NCBI GenBank assembly: GCA_000433775.1
Contig: HF998457.1
Location: forward strand, 1-15,414
Source: Corallococcus sp. CAG:1435
GTDB lineage: Bacteria > Bacillota > Clostridia > Christensenellales > CAG-314
DNA length: 15,414 nt
Direction of reading: 5' to 3'
A program made the translations under genes and the position numbers. Below are positions 7,178 through 14,685 of the stretch, piece by piece (position 1 is the first letter of the stretch; each line of letters opens with the position of its first letter). Below the pieces are notes generated by a model. The model saw nothing but the letters and a program-made list of their open reading frames with translations, was not told where the DNA came from and searched no databases.

Positions 7178-7417
7178 AAAAAAACGCAGTACGCCCAATA
7201 AAGGGCGAACTACGTCGCTGTACCACCTTTTTTCAACGGAAAACCGTCCTCGATGCCTCTAACGGAGCCACCCGTACGAAGATACTTTCGCAAATTGCGC
7301 CGTTTCTCCCCGTCGACAGAACAAACTACATTTTTCGCACATCGGTACGGAATTTTCACCGCAGTCCGCTCTCTGAAACCGACGCTAACGAAAAACCTTT
7401 TGTCCGCAGTCTTTCTG
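7178..7417 (-). promoter_or_regulatory. T-box riboswitch of valS (valine specifier GUA)
   Basis: T-box leaders sense uncharged tRNA and let transcription pass a terminator when charging is low. In the minus sense the element shows Stem I: base stem GGACAAA (7399-7405) with TTTGTTC (7319-7325), then TTTTTCG with CGAAAAA (7389-7395 with 7331-7337). The internal loop between them carries TGTAG, giving specifier GUA at 7327-7329, a valine codon that fits the gene. The AG-rich AGAGAG motif lies at 7369-7374. The T-box sequence AAGGTGGTACAGCG is at 7216-7229. The terminator pairs 7203-7215 with 7184-7196 (GGGCG/CGCCC core) followed by seven T (7178-7184). The class is certain; the specifier assignment rests on my hand folding. 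Confidence 0.93.
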
Positions 7418-7423
7418 ATTGCA

Positions 7424-7453
7424 AGTGTACCACATTGCAGGCGATTTTGGCAA
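7424..7453 (-). promoter_or_regulatory. Promoter of the T-box-valS transcript
   Basis: On the minus strand TTGCCA (7448-7453), an 18-nt spacer and TACACT (7424-7429) precede Stem I of the T-box by a few bases. Predicted start near 7417. Confidence 0.6.
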
Positions 7454-7577
7454 GTGTTTTGCGCCTGTTTTTGTGCCTTTTGCAGGGCAACAACGAAAGG
7501 CGGGGGGAAATTGACGACTTTTTTTTCAAAAGCCCTCATTGCCATTGTTGCAAATGCAATTTGCCCCTTTGCCAACG

Positions 7578-7856
7578 TCACACACAGCAATCGTTCAGAA
7601 TTTTTTCCACTATTTCCCTCACCTGAGTGCGAATGGCGCTGCCACTGTGGCCGGAAGAAAACGCCGTGTACTTTTTGTGAAAAATTTCGTCGAAAACGTC
7701 AACGTCAAGTTTGTTGTTGCAAATTTTAATTACCGTGTACAAACCGTTTTGCAATTCCACTCTCAACGAAAAGCAGTTTCCCTCTTGCACGAAGCCGTGA
7801 TTTTTCAAAAGCGTACCGTCTGCCGTACGTCCGTTCAACATGTAACTGTAATTCAT
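7578..7856 (-). CDS. Small protein resembling the domain found N-terminal to MmcQ/YjbR in Bacillota
   Basis: A 92-residue soluble protein without signal peptide or membrane segment. The pattern KNHGFVQEGNCFSLRVEL, then a variable stretch, then FHKKYTAFSS and VREIVEKILNDCC recalls the ~90-residue domain that precedes the YjbR/MmcQ domain in many Clostridia proteins. Here it stands alone. This similarity is from memory of the family pattern, so it is tentative, and no molecular role is established. ATG 7854-7856 is the first Met and has no Shine-Dalgarno site. A promoter sits so close that the ATG would be the first transcribed codon. The gene lies upstream of, and in the same direction as, the valS T-box promoter; no clear terminator separates them. 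7430-7577 holds only that promoter. Confidence 0.65.
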   Translation of the reverse strand: MNYSYMLNGRTADGTLLKNHGFVQEGNCFSLRVELQNGLYTVIKICNNKLDVDVFDEIFHKKYTAFSSGHSGSAIRTQVREIVEKILNDCCV

Positions 7857-7862
7857 GGGAAA

Positions 7863-7891
7863 ATTGTACCACTATTTTTATGAAATTTCAA
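7863..7891 (-). promoter_or_regulatory. Promoter placing the transcript start at the ATG (leaderless)
   Basis: On the minus strand TTGAAA (7886-7891), a 17-nt spacer and TACAAT (7863-7868), each one base off consensus. The -10 box ends 6 nt before ATG 7854-7856, so a normal start site seven bases downstream would be the A of that ATG. Confidence 0.65.
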
Positions 7892-8276
7892 CAGACACAA
7901 CGCATTTAATGACGGTTTTCGGCAAACGACAACGGCACTTGCAATGCAAATTGCTTTCACATTGCAACTCGTTGCAAAACTCAAAGACCTTGAAAAACTT
8001 CCAAGACAAACAAAAAGGTTGCCGACAACACTTTTCAATCTCCCCTCCGCACTGTGGGGCAATTTGGTTACAAAATTGCCTGCAAAACAACACCGATAAC
8101 CAAAACGGCACAAGAAGTTTTGCGTCGGTTGTGATTTTTGGCGAAAACAACCCGATTTTACACCGCATTTGCAGTACTGAAACGGCACGTGTAAAAAAAG
8201 TTTAGGGTAAAATTCCTTTTTTACCGCCTCACATCGGCACATTTTTTTTGTAAAAACAGTAGTATGCAATATGCAA
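7892..8276. other. Gene-free divergent spacer before the ABC operon
   Basis: No frame here looks coding. Hairpins include GGCAATTT/AAATTGCC (8058-8065 with 8073-8080), a composite stem AAAAC/GTTTT inside CCGA/TCGG (8093-8128) followed by five T (8135-8139) on the plus strand, and GGTAAAA/TTTTACC (8206-8212 with 8219-8225). A possible plus-strand promoter is TTGCAG (8169-8174), 17 nt, TAAAAA (8192-8197); an alternative -10 is TAAAAT at 8208-8213. No known riboswitch class was recognised; TPP and guanidine motifs were looked for. Confidence 0.45.
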
Positions 8277-8290
8277 ACGGGAGGTACAAC

Positions 8291-9286
8291 TTGAAAAAAA
8301 ACATAGCAATCTTACTTGTAGCACTGCTTGTGTGCGTTGCAGTTGTTGCAACGGCATGCGACAAAAAGGACAACGTCGTGCGTGTAAACGAAGTTACGCA
8401 CAGTTTGTTTTACATGCCCCAATACCTGGCAATGGCGTTGGGATATTTTGAAGAAGAAGGACTTGAAGTGGAAGTTACCAACGGCAACGGCGCTGACAAC
8501 GTGATGACGGCATTGCTCACGGGGGAAGCGGACATCGGACTTATGGGTTGCGAAGCCAACATCTACGTGTATTTGCAAGGGAAAAAGGACTACCCGAAAG
8601 TTATCGGACAACTGACCAAACGTGACGGCAGTTTTTTGGTGGCTCGCACGGACACGAAAAACTTCGACTACTCAAACATAGAGGGAAGCACCGTGCTTAT
8701 GGGCAGAAAGGGCGGTATGCCGGCAATGATTTTGCAATACGTACTAAACAACAAAGGCTACACCGACGGCGTCAACATCACAATGGACTATTCCATTCAG
8801 TTTGGCGCATTGGGACCTGCTTTTACCGGCGGTACGGGCGATTTCGTGCCGTTGTTTGAACCGGCGGCAAGTCAACTTGTGCAGGAAGGCAAGGGATACA
8901 TTGTTTCGGCTATCGGAATGGACAGCGGAGAAATCCCCTACACCTGCTACACCGCAACGGCGGAATTTCTGAAAGACAACTCGAAAAAGGTGGAAAAATT
9001 TTTGCGTGCCGTTTGGCGTGGTACGGAATATGCCCTGTCCCACTCGGCGGAAGATTGCGCAAGACTTGTTGCCCCCTACTTTGAAGGAACGACGTTGGAG
9101 TTGCTGACAACTGCCATTCAAAACTACCAGGACTTTGACGTGTGGACGGTAACCCCCGTTACCGACAGAGAGGCTTTCAGCCGTATTCAGGACATCATGG
9201 AAAATGCGGGAGAACTGTCGCAAAGGGTGGATTACGAAAAAATTGTGGACAATACCTGTGCCAACAAAATTTCCCCCGTCAAGTAA
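8291..9286 (+). CDS. ABC transporter substrate-binding lipoprotein (NMT1/SsuA type)
   Basis: A 331-residue binding protein of an importer, anchored outside the membrane. TTG 8291-8293 is chosen because GGGAGG (8279-8284) lies 6 nt upstream and the protein then starts with a signal peptide: MKKN, a hydrophobic core and VATAC with the lipidated Cys at residue 23. An in-frame ATG at 8264 would place the RBS inside the gene. The mature part begins with the NMT1/THI5-like pattern: HSLFYMPQYLAMALGYFEEE, then GLEVEV, GADNVMTALLTGEADIGLMG and later the second lobe with GEIPYTCYTAT. Related proteins bind sulfonates, taurine, nitrate or thiamine precursors; nothing here tells which. First gene of a three-gene operon, 33 nt before the ATPase gene. 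Confidence 0.88.
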   Translation: MKKNIAILLVALLVCVAVVATACDKKDNVVRVNEVTHSLFYMPQYLAMALGYFEEEGLEVEVTNGNGADNVMTALLTGEADIGLMGCEANIYVYLQGKKDYPKVIGQLTKRDGSFLVARTDTKNFDYSNIEGSTVLMGRKGGMPAMILQYVLNNKGYTDGVNITMDYSIQFGALGPAFTGGTGDFVPLFEPAASQLVQEGKGYIVSAIGMDSGEIPYTCYTATAEFLKDNSKKVEKFLRAVWRGTEYALSHSAEDCARLVAPYFEGTTLELLTTAIQNYQDFDVWTVTPVTDREAFSRIQDIMENAGELSQRVDYEKIVDNTCANKISPVK

Positions 9287-9319
9287 AGCCCGAGAAGGCT
9301 TACCAGCGAGGAGGAGCAA

Positions 9320-10066
9320 ATGAAAATTTTGCAATTTGACAAAGTAAGCAAGGTGTTTTACACCCAGACGCAACAGACAACGGCGCTGCACAACGTGTCT
9401 TTTTCCGTAGAGGAAGGACAGTTTGTGGCGATTATCGGACCTTCCGGTTGCGGAAAAACCACAATTTTGTCGCTGGTGTGCGGTTTGATTCAACCGACAA
9501 GCGGAAAAGTTGTGTTTTCGCAGGAAAATTCCGTAGGGTACATGTTGCAGCGTGATCAACTTTTCGAATGGCGCACCATTTGGAAAAACGTGCTTCTCGG
9601 CCCCGAGATTAAGGGCAACGTTGCCCAAAGAAAACCCGTTGTGGAACAGTTGCTTAAAAAATACGGTTTGTGGGAATTTCGCAATCACTACCCGACGGAA
9701 CTTTCCGGCGGTATGCGCCAAAGGGCAGCGCTGATACGCACGCTTGCAACAAGCCCCGGACTGTTGCTTTTGGACGAACCGTTTTCCGCATTGGACTTTC
9801 AGACACGTCTGGAAGTGTGCGACGACGTGTATTCCATCATCAAAAAGGAAAACAAAACGGCGGTGCTTGTTACGCACGATATTTCCGAAGCCATTTCCAT
9901 GGCAGACACAATCGTCGTGCTTACAAAACGTCCCGCAACTGTGCTGACGGTGCACAACACCAATCTTCAACACATAGCGACGCCCTTAAAACGCAGGGAA
10001 AGCCCCGATTTTGCCAAACAGTTTGAAAAACTTCACAAATACCTGACGGAGAACGCCAATGAATAG
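9320..10066 (+). CDS. ABC transporter ATP-binding protein (SsuB/TauB type)
   Basis: A 248-residue cytoplasmic ATPase that drives the importer. Walker A GPSGCGKTT is at residues 40-48, the Q-loop Gln in GYMLQRDQL near 77, the signature LSGGM at 128-132, Walker B LLLLDEP at 148-154, the D-loop SALD at 156-159 and the switch His at 186 (VTHD). All catalytic motifs are intact. The FEWRTIWKNVLLG segment after the Q-loop is typical of the nitrate/sulfonate/taurine family. AGGAGGAG around 9308-9315 precedes the ATG. Its end overlaps the permease start by 8 nt, which implies coupled translation. Confidence 0.95.
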   Translation: MKILQFDKVSKVFYTQTQQTTALHNVSFSVEEGQFVAIIGPSGCGKTTILSLVCGLIQPTSGKVVFSQENSVGYMLQRDQLFEWRTIWKNVLLGPEIKGNVAQRKPVVEQLLKKYGLWEFRNHYPTELSGGMRQRAALIRTLATSPGLLLLDEPFSALDFQTRLEVCDDVYSIIKKENKTAVLVTHDISEAISMADTIVVLTKRPATVLTVHNTNLQHIATPLKRRESPDFAKQFEKLHKYLTENANE

Positions 10067-10862
10067 GCAATTTACTGCGGAACATCTGCGATTTTTGAGA
10101 AAACAAAAGATACACAAAATTACCGTGCACGTAACGCAGGTAGTTGTGCTGTTTATTATGCTTGCCGTGTGGGAACTTGCGGCGCAACTGGGCTGGATAG
10201 ACAGTTTCATCACCAGCAGTCCGTCACGCATTTGGGCAACGCTTAAAGAACTTGTCGCCGACGGAACAATATTTCGTCATGCGTGGGTTTCCACGGTGGA
10301 AACGTTGGCAGGATTTGCCATCGGCACAATTTTGGGGTACATTGTTGCCGTCGTTTTGTGGTGGAACAACTTTTTGAAGGAAGTTTTCGAGCCTTACGTC
10401 GTTGTGCTTAACAGTTTGCCCAAAATTGCGCTGGGACCTGTAATAATAATTTGGGCAGGCACGGGAAAAACGGCAATAATCACCATGGCTGTGCTGATTT
10501 CCGTAGTTATCACCACCATCACCATGCTAAACGGCTTTTTGGAAACGGACAGCGGAAAAATTTTGCTGTTGCGCTCCATGCGTGCCAACAGATGGCAGAT
10601 TTTTACCAAACTGGTTGCCCCTGCAAATGTTCCGACGCTTATGGCGACGCTCAAAATAAACGTCGGTATGGCGTGGATAGGCTCCATCATGGGCGAATAC
10701 CTTGTGTCCAAAGAAGGCCTTGGATATTTGCTCGTGTACGGGTCGCAGGTTTTCCGCCTGGATTTGGTGATGACATGCACCATTGTGCTGTGTGCCTTGG
10801 CGGGCGTGATGTATGCGCTTGTGGCTTTGCTGGAAAAAATAGTAGTCAAAAACTACCGTTGA
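10059..10862 (+). CDS. ABC transporter permease (SsuC/TauC type)
   Basis: A 267-residue inner-membrane subunit, probably forming a homodimeric channel. After a basic N-terminus a first membrane segment begins near residue 27 (VVVLFIMLAVWELAA). The SSPSRIWATLKEL motif, and further segments including GFAIGTILGYIVAVVLWW and IITMAVLISVVITTITM, match BPD_transp_1 permeases. The cytoplasmic coupling loop is LRSMRANRWQIFTKLVAPAN, the family's EAA-like region, although the usual A and G positions are partly replaced. GMAWIGSIMGEYLVSKEGLG near the end is characteristic. It starts inside the ATPase gene and closes the operon. No clear terminator follows directly; the nearest strong one is at 11550. Confidence 0.94.
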   Translation: MNRQFTAEHLRFLRKQKIHKITVHVTQVVVLFIMLAVWELAAQLGWIDSFITSSPSRIWATLKELVADGTIFRHAWVSTVETLAGFAIGTILGYIVAVVLWWNNFLKEVFEPYVVVLNSLPKIALGPVIIIWAGTGKTAIITMAVLISVVITTITMLNGFLETDSGKILLLRSMRANRWQIFTKLVAPANVPTLMATLKINVGMAWIGSIMGEYLVSKEGLGYLLVYGSQVFRLDLVMTCTIVLCALAGVMYALVALLEKIVVKNYR

Positions 10863-11104
10863 CAGCAGTGTGTAAACGAGTGTTTGCAAAACACAAACCT
10901 TGAAAAGGAAACTTTTACAAACCGACGTTTATTTTGCATGGTGAAAAGTCAAAATCGTGAAATTAAACAAGACTTTGACATTTTACACAGCAAAGCGTTG
11001 CGCAGAAAAAATACGCAGAAAAAAGACTTAACGCAGTTGACCTTTTTGAAAAGGTCAATTGAAATTGCACAAAACGCCAAAATGCCTGTAAAACGGCATG
11101 TCAA
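10863..11104. other. Gene-free A-rich tract after the ABC operon
   Basis: No supported gene. Small hairpin GTGTTT-GCA-AAACAC at 10880-10894, without a T run. A strong dyad lies at 11037-11058: TTGACCTTTT and AAAAGGTCAA separated by TG. A third stem, ATGCC/GGCAT around 11082-11099, leads into the repeat array. Confidence 0.5.
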
Positions 11105-11450
11105 GGAAGAATACTAAGCCGTACAGATTATGCCAAAGTAAAAGACACAAACAAAGTTCAAAACAACTTAGTACAAAACTTGCAGGTTGCAAACAACGGC
11201 GTGCCGTATTTTTACAAGGCATACGAACAGGCGGTATACGAAAAATGTATTTACACAGCCTGTCAGGGAAGAATAATAAGCCGTATAAATTCTTGCAAAG
11301 TAAAAGACAAAAACAAAGTTCAAAACAACTTTGTACAAAACTTGCAGGTTGCAACACAACAACGGCATGCCGTGTTTTGACAAGGCAAACGAAACAGGCG
11401 GTAATCAGAAGATGTATTCAGACCGCCTGACAAGGAAGAATAATAAGTCA
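11105..11450. repeat. Two ~165-bp direct repeats with internal dyads, plus a partial third
   Basis: Copies start with GGAAGAATAMTAAG at 11105, 11267 and 11434 (the last only ~15 bp). Copy 1 is 162 bp, copy 2 is 167 bp; they are clearly alike throughout. Each carries an ACAAAGTT/AACTTTGT hairpin (one mismatch in copy 1), the element AACTTGCAGGTTGCAA, a dyad ACGGCGTGCCGT or ACGGCATGCCGT, and a terminal stem built on CAGGC/GCCTG (8 bp CAGGCGGT/ACCGCCTG in copy 2). Frames across the array are open on both strands, but differences between copies change amino acids freely in both, so I do not call a gene. Confidence 0.75.
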
Positions 11451-11781
11451 ATCATTTTTTGAAACTTTGTAAGCAGAAATGTAAACAAATTGAAAAAGTT
11501 GAAAGTGGCACAAAGCAATTCTGCTACGACGCACACAGAGCCACAATGTCACACGGTACGCAAAACTTTGTACCGTGTGCTTGTTTTTGTTACCCAAAGC
11601 ATGTTGCAGTACGGTAAAACAACGAAAAAATTCCGCTCAGACAAGGTTTGAAAGCATTTTTACCTGCCAAGTTTCCGCTCGCCTTACTAACGACGTTGAC
11701 AACGCTTTACTGAAAGTTTCAGATATTTCCGACTTTGCAGTTACAGGAATAAATTTACAAACAGGAAAATATTTGTAAAGC
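11451..11781. other. Gene-free stretch before the YkvI-like gene
   Basis: It holds the terminator at 11550-11588, a TTGACA hexamer (11696-11701) and the 13-bp palindrome CTGAAAGTTTCAG (11710-11722). No -10 box at standard spacing is clear; GATATT at 11722-11727 gives a 20-nt spacer. The short plus-strand frame 11575-11778 has no RBS and crosses the terminator, so it is not called. Confidence 0.5.
11550..11588 (+). terminator. Rho-independent terminator closing the repeat tract
   Basis: CACACGGTAC (11550-11559) pairs perfectly with GTACCGTGTG (11570-11579) across a 10-nt loop, followed by CTTGTTTTTG. The plus strand has the T run, the minus strand does not. It would end transcription of the ABC operon or of an RNA made from the repeats. 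Confidence 0.75.
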
Positions 11782-12795
11782 ATGAAGATGAAAGATATTT
11801 TGTCCGACGGCGCAACGGTTGCAGGCTGTTGCATAGGCGTAGGTTTTTTGAGTGGCAAGGAAGCGCAATTATTTTGGGGAAATTTTGCCGGCATAGGCAT
11901 TTTTGCCCTGTGTTTTTTTGTGGCAAACACCGTTCTAAGACGCTTTTGCTACCAAAAAAACTGCAAAAACGTTGCCGACCTTTTGCACGCCTGCTTTCCC
12001 AAAACGGCGGGTGTGTTTCTCACGCTGTTTCTGACTTGCAGTTTTGTGTGCATCGTAACCATGCTTGCAGGTGTGCAGGACTGCGCAGCCTCTTTTTTCC
12101 CCACACCGTTGCCGCTGTTTTCCGTGGTTGTGGCACTCATTTCCGCACTACTTCTGAAAAAGGGATTGACGGCATTGAAAGCACTCAATGCGCTGTCGCT
12201 GTTGCTTGCAGTAGCCTACCTTGTTGCCTTGGCTTTCACCACAAACAACACGTTTCAAAAGGCGGAAACGCCTCTTTTCATGCCGATACAATATGCGCTG
12301 TTTTCCACAACGATGTCGCTTGGCGTGATTGTACCGTTGTCGCAAAGCAAACGTAACACCCAAGCAACTTTGGTAGCCACCGCACTGCTGACGATAGCCA
12401 TGCTTGCCGTGCTGTACATTTCCGACTTTTCGCTCAATCTGCCTCTTTTTGCAAAGACGGACAACGTTGCCGTGAACATTTTGGGATGTGCCGCAATAGT
12501 ACTTACTACCGTTATCGGCGTTGTGGCAAATGCCCTGCCGTTGACGGATTTCTTGGAAACGGTAATTCCCGACAAGACATTGACGCTTTTCACGTTGTTT
12601 TGCCCTGCGTTGGCGTTTTCGCTTTTCGGGTTTGACTTTGCATTGAAGTACGGATATGTGTTTGTTTCCGCCGTCGGATTGGTGTTGCTTTTGACTGCAA
12701 CTGTGAAACTCGGCAAAAAATGCGGACATCTCTCACACAAAAAATCCATGTGCAAAAATTGTAATACCAAACACGGTTTGTACACAAAACGTTAG
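11782..12795 (+). CDS. YkvI-like membrane transporter (APC-superfamily fold)
   Basis: A 337-residue multi-pass membrane protein with about ten hydrophobic segments. The N-terminal GCCIGVGFLSGKEAQLFWGN fits the GxGFxSGxE-xxxFF pattern of the YkvI family, where the broken first helix forms part of the substrate site. The segment LNALSLLLAVAYLVALAF and the long hydrophobic region after residue 160 agree with this. The C-terminus is a basic, Cys-containing tail (CGHLSHKK...CKNCNTK). Family members are presumed ion-coupled transporters of unknown substrate. ATG 11782 and ATG 11788 are both in frame and neither has a good Shine-Dalgarno site. It stands alone and converges with the TPR gene. Confidence 0.8.
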   Translation: MKMKDILSDGATVAGCCIGVGFLSGKEAQLFWGNFAGIGIFALCFFVANTVLRRFCYQKNCKNVADLLHACFPKTAGVFLTLFLTCSFVCIVTMLAGVQDCAASFFPTPLPLFSVVVALISALLLKKGLTALKALNALSLLLAVAYLVALAFTTNNTFQKAETPLFMPIQYALFSTTMSLGVIVPLSQSKRNTQATLVATALLTIAMLAVLYISDFSLNLPLFAKTDNVAVNILGCAAIVLTTVIGVVANALPLTDFLETVIPDKTLTLFTLFCPALAFSLFGFDFALKYGYVFVSAVGLVLLLTATVKLGKKCGHLSHKKSMCKNCNTKHGLYTKR

Positions 12796-12885
12796 TACGG
12801 TTGTGAAAATTTGTTACAATTTCACCAATATATCAATGACGCCTGAGGCAAAATGTGCTGAAGCCGTCGTTTCAAAACACAAAAA

Positions 12886-12920
12886 AAAGGAACTTTACCG
12901 ATTTGCAAAGTTCCTTTTTT
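12886..12920. terminator. Bidirectional terminator between convergent genes
   Basis: AAAGGAACTTT (12886-12896) pairs with AAAGTTCCTTT (12907-12917) around a 10-nt loop. T runs follow on both strands, so it can end both the YkvI-like gene and the TPR gene. Confidence 0.85.
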
Positions 12921-12939
12921 CATGTAAAACAGACTTAAT

Positions 12940-14685
12940 TCAGCGTGTTTGTTTTTCGCTTTCGGCAATGTATTTTGCGTACAGTTTTTCATCACCGTGC
13001 AAAAAGTATTCGTCAAGGTAGTTGTCGTCAAAACTGATGTCGCACACCTTCAGCATGGCGTAGGCAAGCATATTGCTTACGTTTTCCTTCGGCTTTTCCG
13101 ACAAAAATTGTTTCACCGTGTTGTAGGCGTCCACCAATGCCTGCGTTTCCACCCTGCGTGCAATTGTTACGCATGTTGCAAACGCCCGAATAAACGCCTC
13201 GTTTTCGGCAAATTCACCCAAAACGGAAAAATCCACCAGATTGTAGGCGTTTGTTACGCAAACGAACAGTTTTCCGTCGTAATGCAGTCGCACCAGATTT
13301 TCCACAAGCACCTGCGCCACGCCCTGGTCGCACAATGTTGAAAACAACTGTCGGGAAGCAAAAGCCAGATAGTGATTGTCCAGAAAGGGAAATGCACCCA
13401 GCACCTGCGCCACAAAAGGAAGATTTTCGTAGTATTCCTCGCTTTTTCCCGCCAGAAACATTGCTTTGCTGTTGTAAATTATCGGCTCGATGTAAAACAT
13501 GAGTTTTTCCGACGTTTGTGAGTCGGCAGGCATTTGCAGGTACTTGTAGCACTGCGTTCCTGCAAAATACAACAACTTGTAAGGCACGAAAAAGTGGCGG
13601 AAAACCCTTGCGGAAGAATCGAAATGCGTCAGTTCCTCTTCGGGTCTGTTTTGTTTCAAGTAGTCGCACAGCACCTTGGCGTAACAATCTTCAGGTACGG
13701 CACGCAACAGATTGAATGCCGCCTCCTGCGCCATTGCCAAATTTCCGACGTTGTAAAACGCCATAGAACACAATTTCAACGCTTCCAAACTGGTGTTTTT
13801 GAAATTGGCGTACAGTTGCTGTGCAAATTGCACCGCCATTTCCACATCGTTGAGGTGTACGGTGGCAATATGCACAAAGTCTTCCAAATCGTACAGCGTC
13901 GCTTCTTCTTTTACAGCCAGCGCCTTGGTCATCAGTTTTTTCAGAGTGGAACGCAGACGCTTGTCGTTTACTTTGAAAAGTATTTCTATCGCACCGCCTA
14001 TCGAGGCATAGGAACCGCCGTCGGTGTTTGCCAGCCGCTTGGCAAACCGAACGCCTTTTTTGTAGTCTTCCCTGTACAAAGCCAAAGATATTTGCGCTTC
14101 CAATGTGGGAATATGGTCGGTGTCGGCATCCAACAGACGCTGCGCATATTTCTCGGCGCCTTCGTCGTCGCCCTCCATGTAGCATCTTTCCATGTTGACA
14201 CGCAAACTTTCCAAATACTTTACCGACTTTACGTCGTAAAAATTGTTGGATGCGTACTGCGGATCGTCAAACATTGCCGTGTCGCCTGCATAGTTGAGGT
14301 CGGGCGACGGATAGTTGTCGTCAAACTCGTCGTAGAAGTTGACAAGCAGCGATTTGTCGGCGTGAATTGTACCTTCGTACTTCAAAGTTACCGTTCTGTC
14401 CGGTTCACAAAACTGCACTACGCTTTTCAAAGCGGAAAAATTTTCCGCCAACTTCATGCAATCGGTGTAGAGGGCGTGCGTAAGACCGTACTTTTGTTTT
14501 GCAAGGCGGTACACGTCAACGGCATAGGCGCTGTCCTCCGTCTGGCACAGACACATGATGCGGTTTATCATGCTTTCGTAACTGTCCACTTGTGAAAAAA
14601 TGCACAAAGCGTCATAAAACTGCCCCTTGTCGGCAAGGGACAGCGCCGTGTGCATTTTGGTTTTATCTGTCAGCTCTATTTTCAT
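12940..14685 (-). CDS. TPR-like repeat protein coupled to hslO
   Basis: A 581-residue predicted cytoplasmic protein with no signal peptide or membrane segment. The sequence is almost wholly helical, with pairs of amphipathic helices that look like degenerate TPR units: ALSLADKGQFYDALCIFSQV near residue 14, then EGAEKYAQRLLDADTDHIPT, later EMAVQFAQQLYANFKNTSLE and LAMAQEAAFNLLRAVPEDCY. Between about 100 and 160 there is an acidic, less repetitive linker (NFYDEFDDNYPSPDLNYAGD). No catalytic motif was recognised. Its ATG overlaps the hslO stop as ATGA, so it is translated by re-initiation or coupling from hslO. That context suggests a link to protein quality control or redox stress, which is inference only. 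The family is not one I can name. Confidence 0.85.
   Translation of the reverse strand: MKIELTDKTKMHTALSLADKGQFYDALCIFSQVDSYESMINRIMCLCQTEDSAYAVDVYRLAKQKYGLTHALYTDCMKLAENFSALKSVVQFCEPDRTVTLKYEGTIHADKSLLVNFYDEFDDNYPSPDLNYAGDTAMFDDPQYASNNFYDVKSVKYLESLRVNMERCYMEGDDEGAEKYAQRLLDADTDHIPTLEAQISLALYREDYKKGVRFAKRLANTDGGSYASIGGAIEILFKVNDKRLRSTLKKLMTKALAVKEEATLYDLEDFVHIATVHLNDVEMAVQFAQQLYANFKNTSLEALKLCSMAFYNVGNLAMAQEAAFNLLRAVPEDCYAKVLCDYLKQNRPEEELTHFDSSARVFRHFFVPYKLLYFAGTQCYKYLQMPADSQTSEKLMFYIEPIIYNSKAMFLAGKSEEYYENLPFVAQVLGAFPFLDNHYLAFASRQLFSTLCDQGVAQVLVENLVRLHYDGKLFVCVTNAYNLVDFSVLGEFAENEAFIRAFATCVTIARRVETQALVDAYNTVKQFLSEKPKENVSNMLAYAMLKVCDISFDDNYLDEYFLHGDEKLYAKYIAESEKQTR

Noticed and set aside
5250..7262. 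670-codon plus-strand frame
   Set aside because: Antisense shadow of valS running on into the T-box; His/Val/Phe-rich, no RBS, no recognisable domain.
7210..7590. 126-codon minus-strand frame
   Set aside because: It covers the T-box leader, its promoter and the T-box motif itself, so it is explained by the riboswitch.
7853..8269. Overlapping minus-strand and plus-strand frames between the small gene and the ABC operon
   Set aside because: Cys/Lys-rich or irregular peptides without RBS or domain; they cover the divergent promoters.
11055..11383. Hydrophobic small frames on the minus strand of the repeat array (type I toxin-like peptides)
   Set aside because: Hydrophobicity follows from the T-rich minus strand. 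The frames start with GTG or TTG without RBS, and copies differ freely in amino acids.
11098..11430. 110-codon plus-strand frame across the repeats
   Set aside because: Lys/Gln/Arg-rich, no RBS, equal conservation in other frames; better explained by repeated non-coding DNA.
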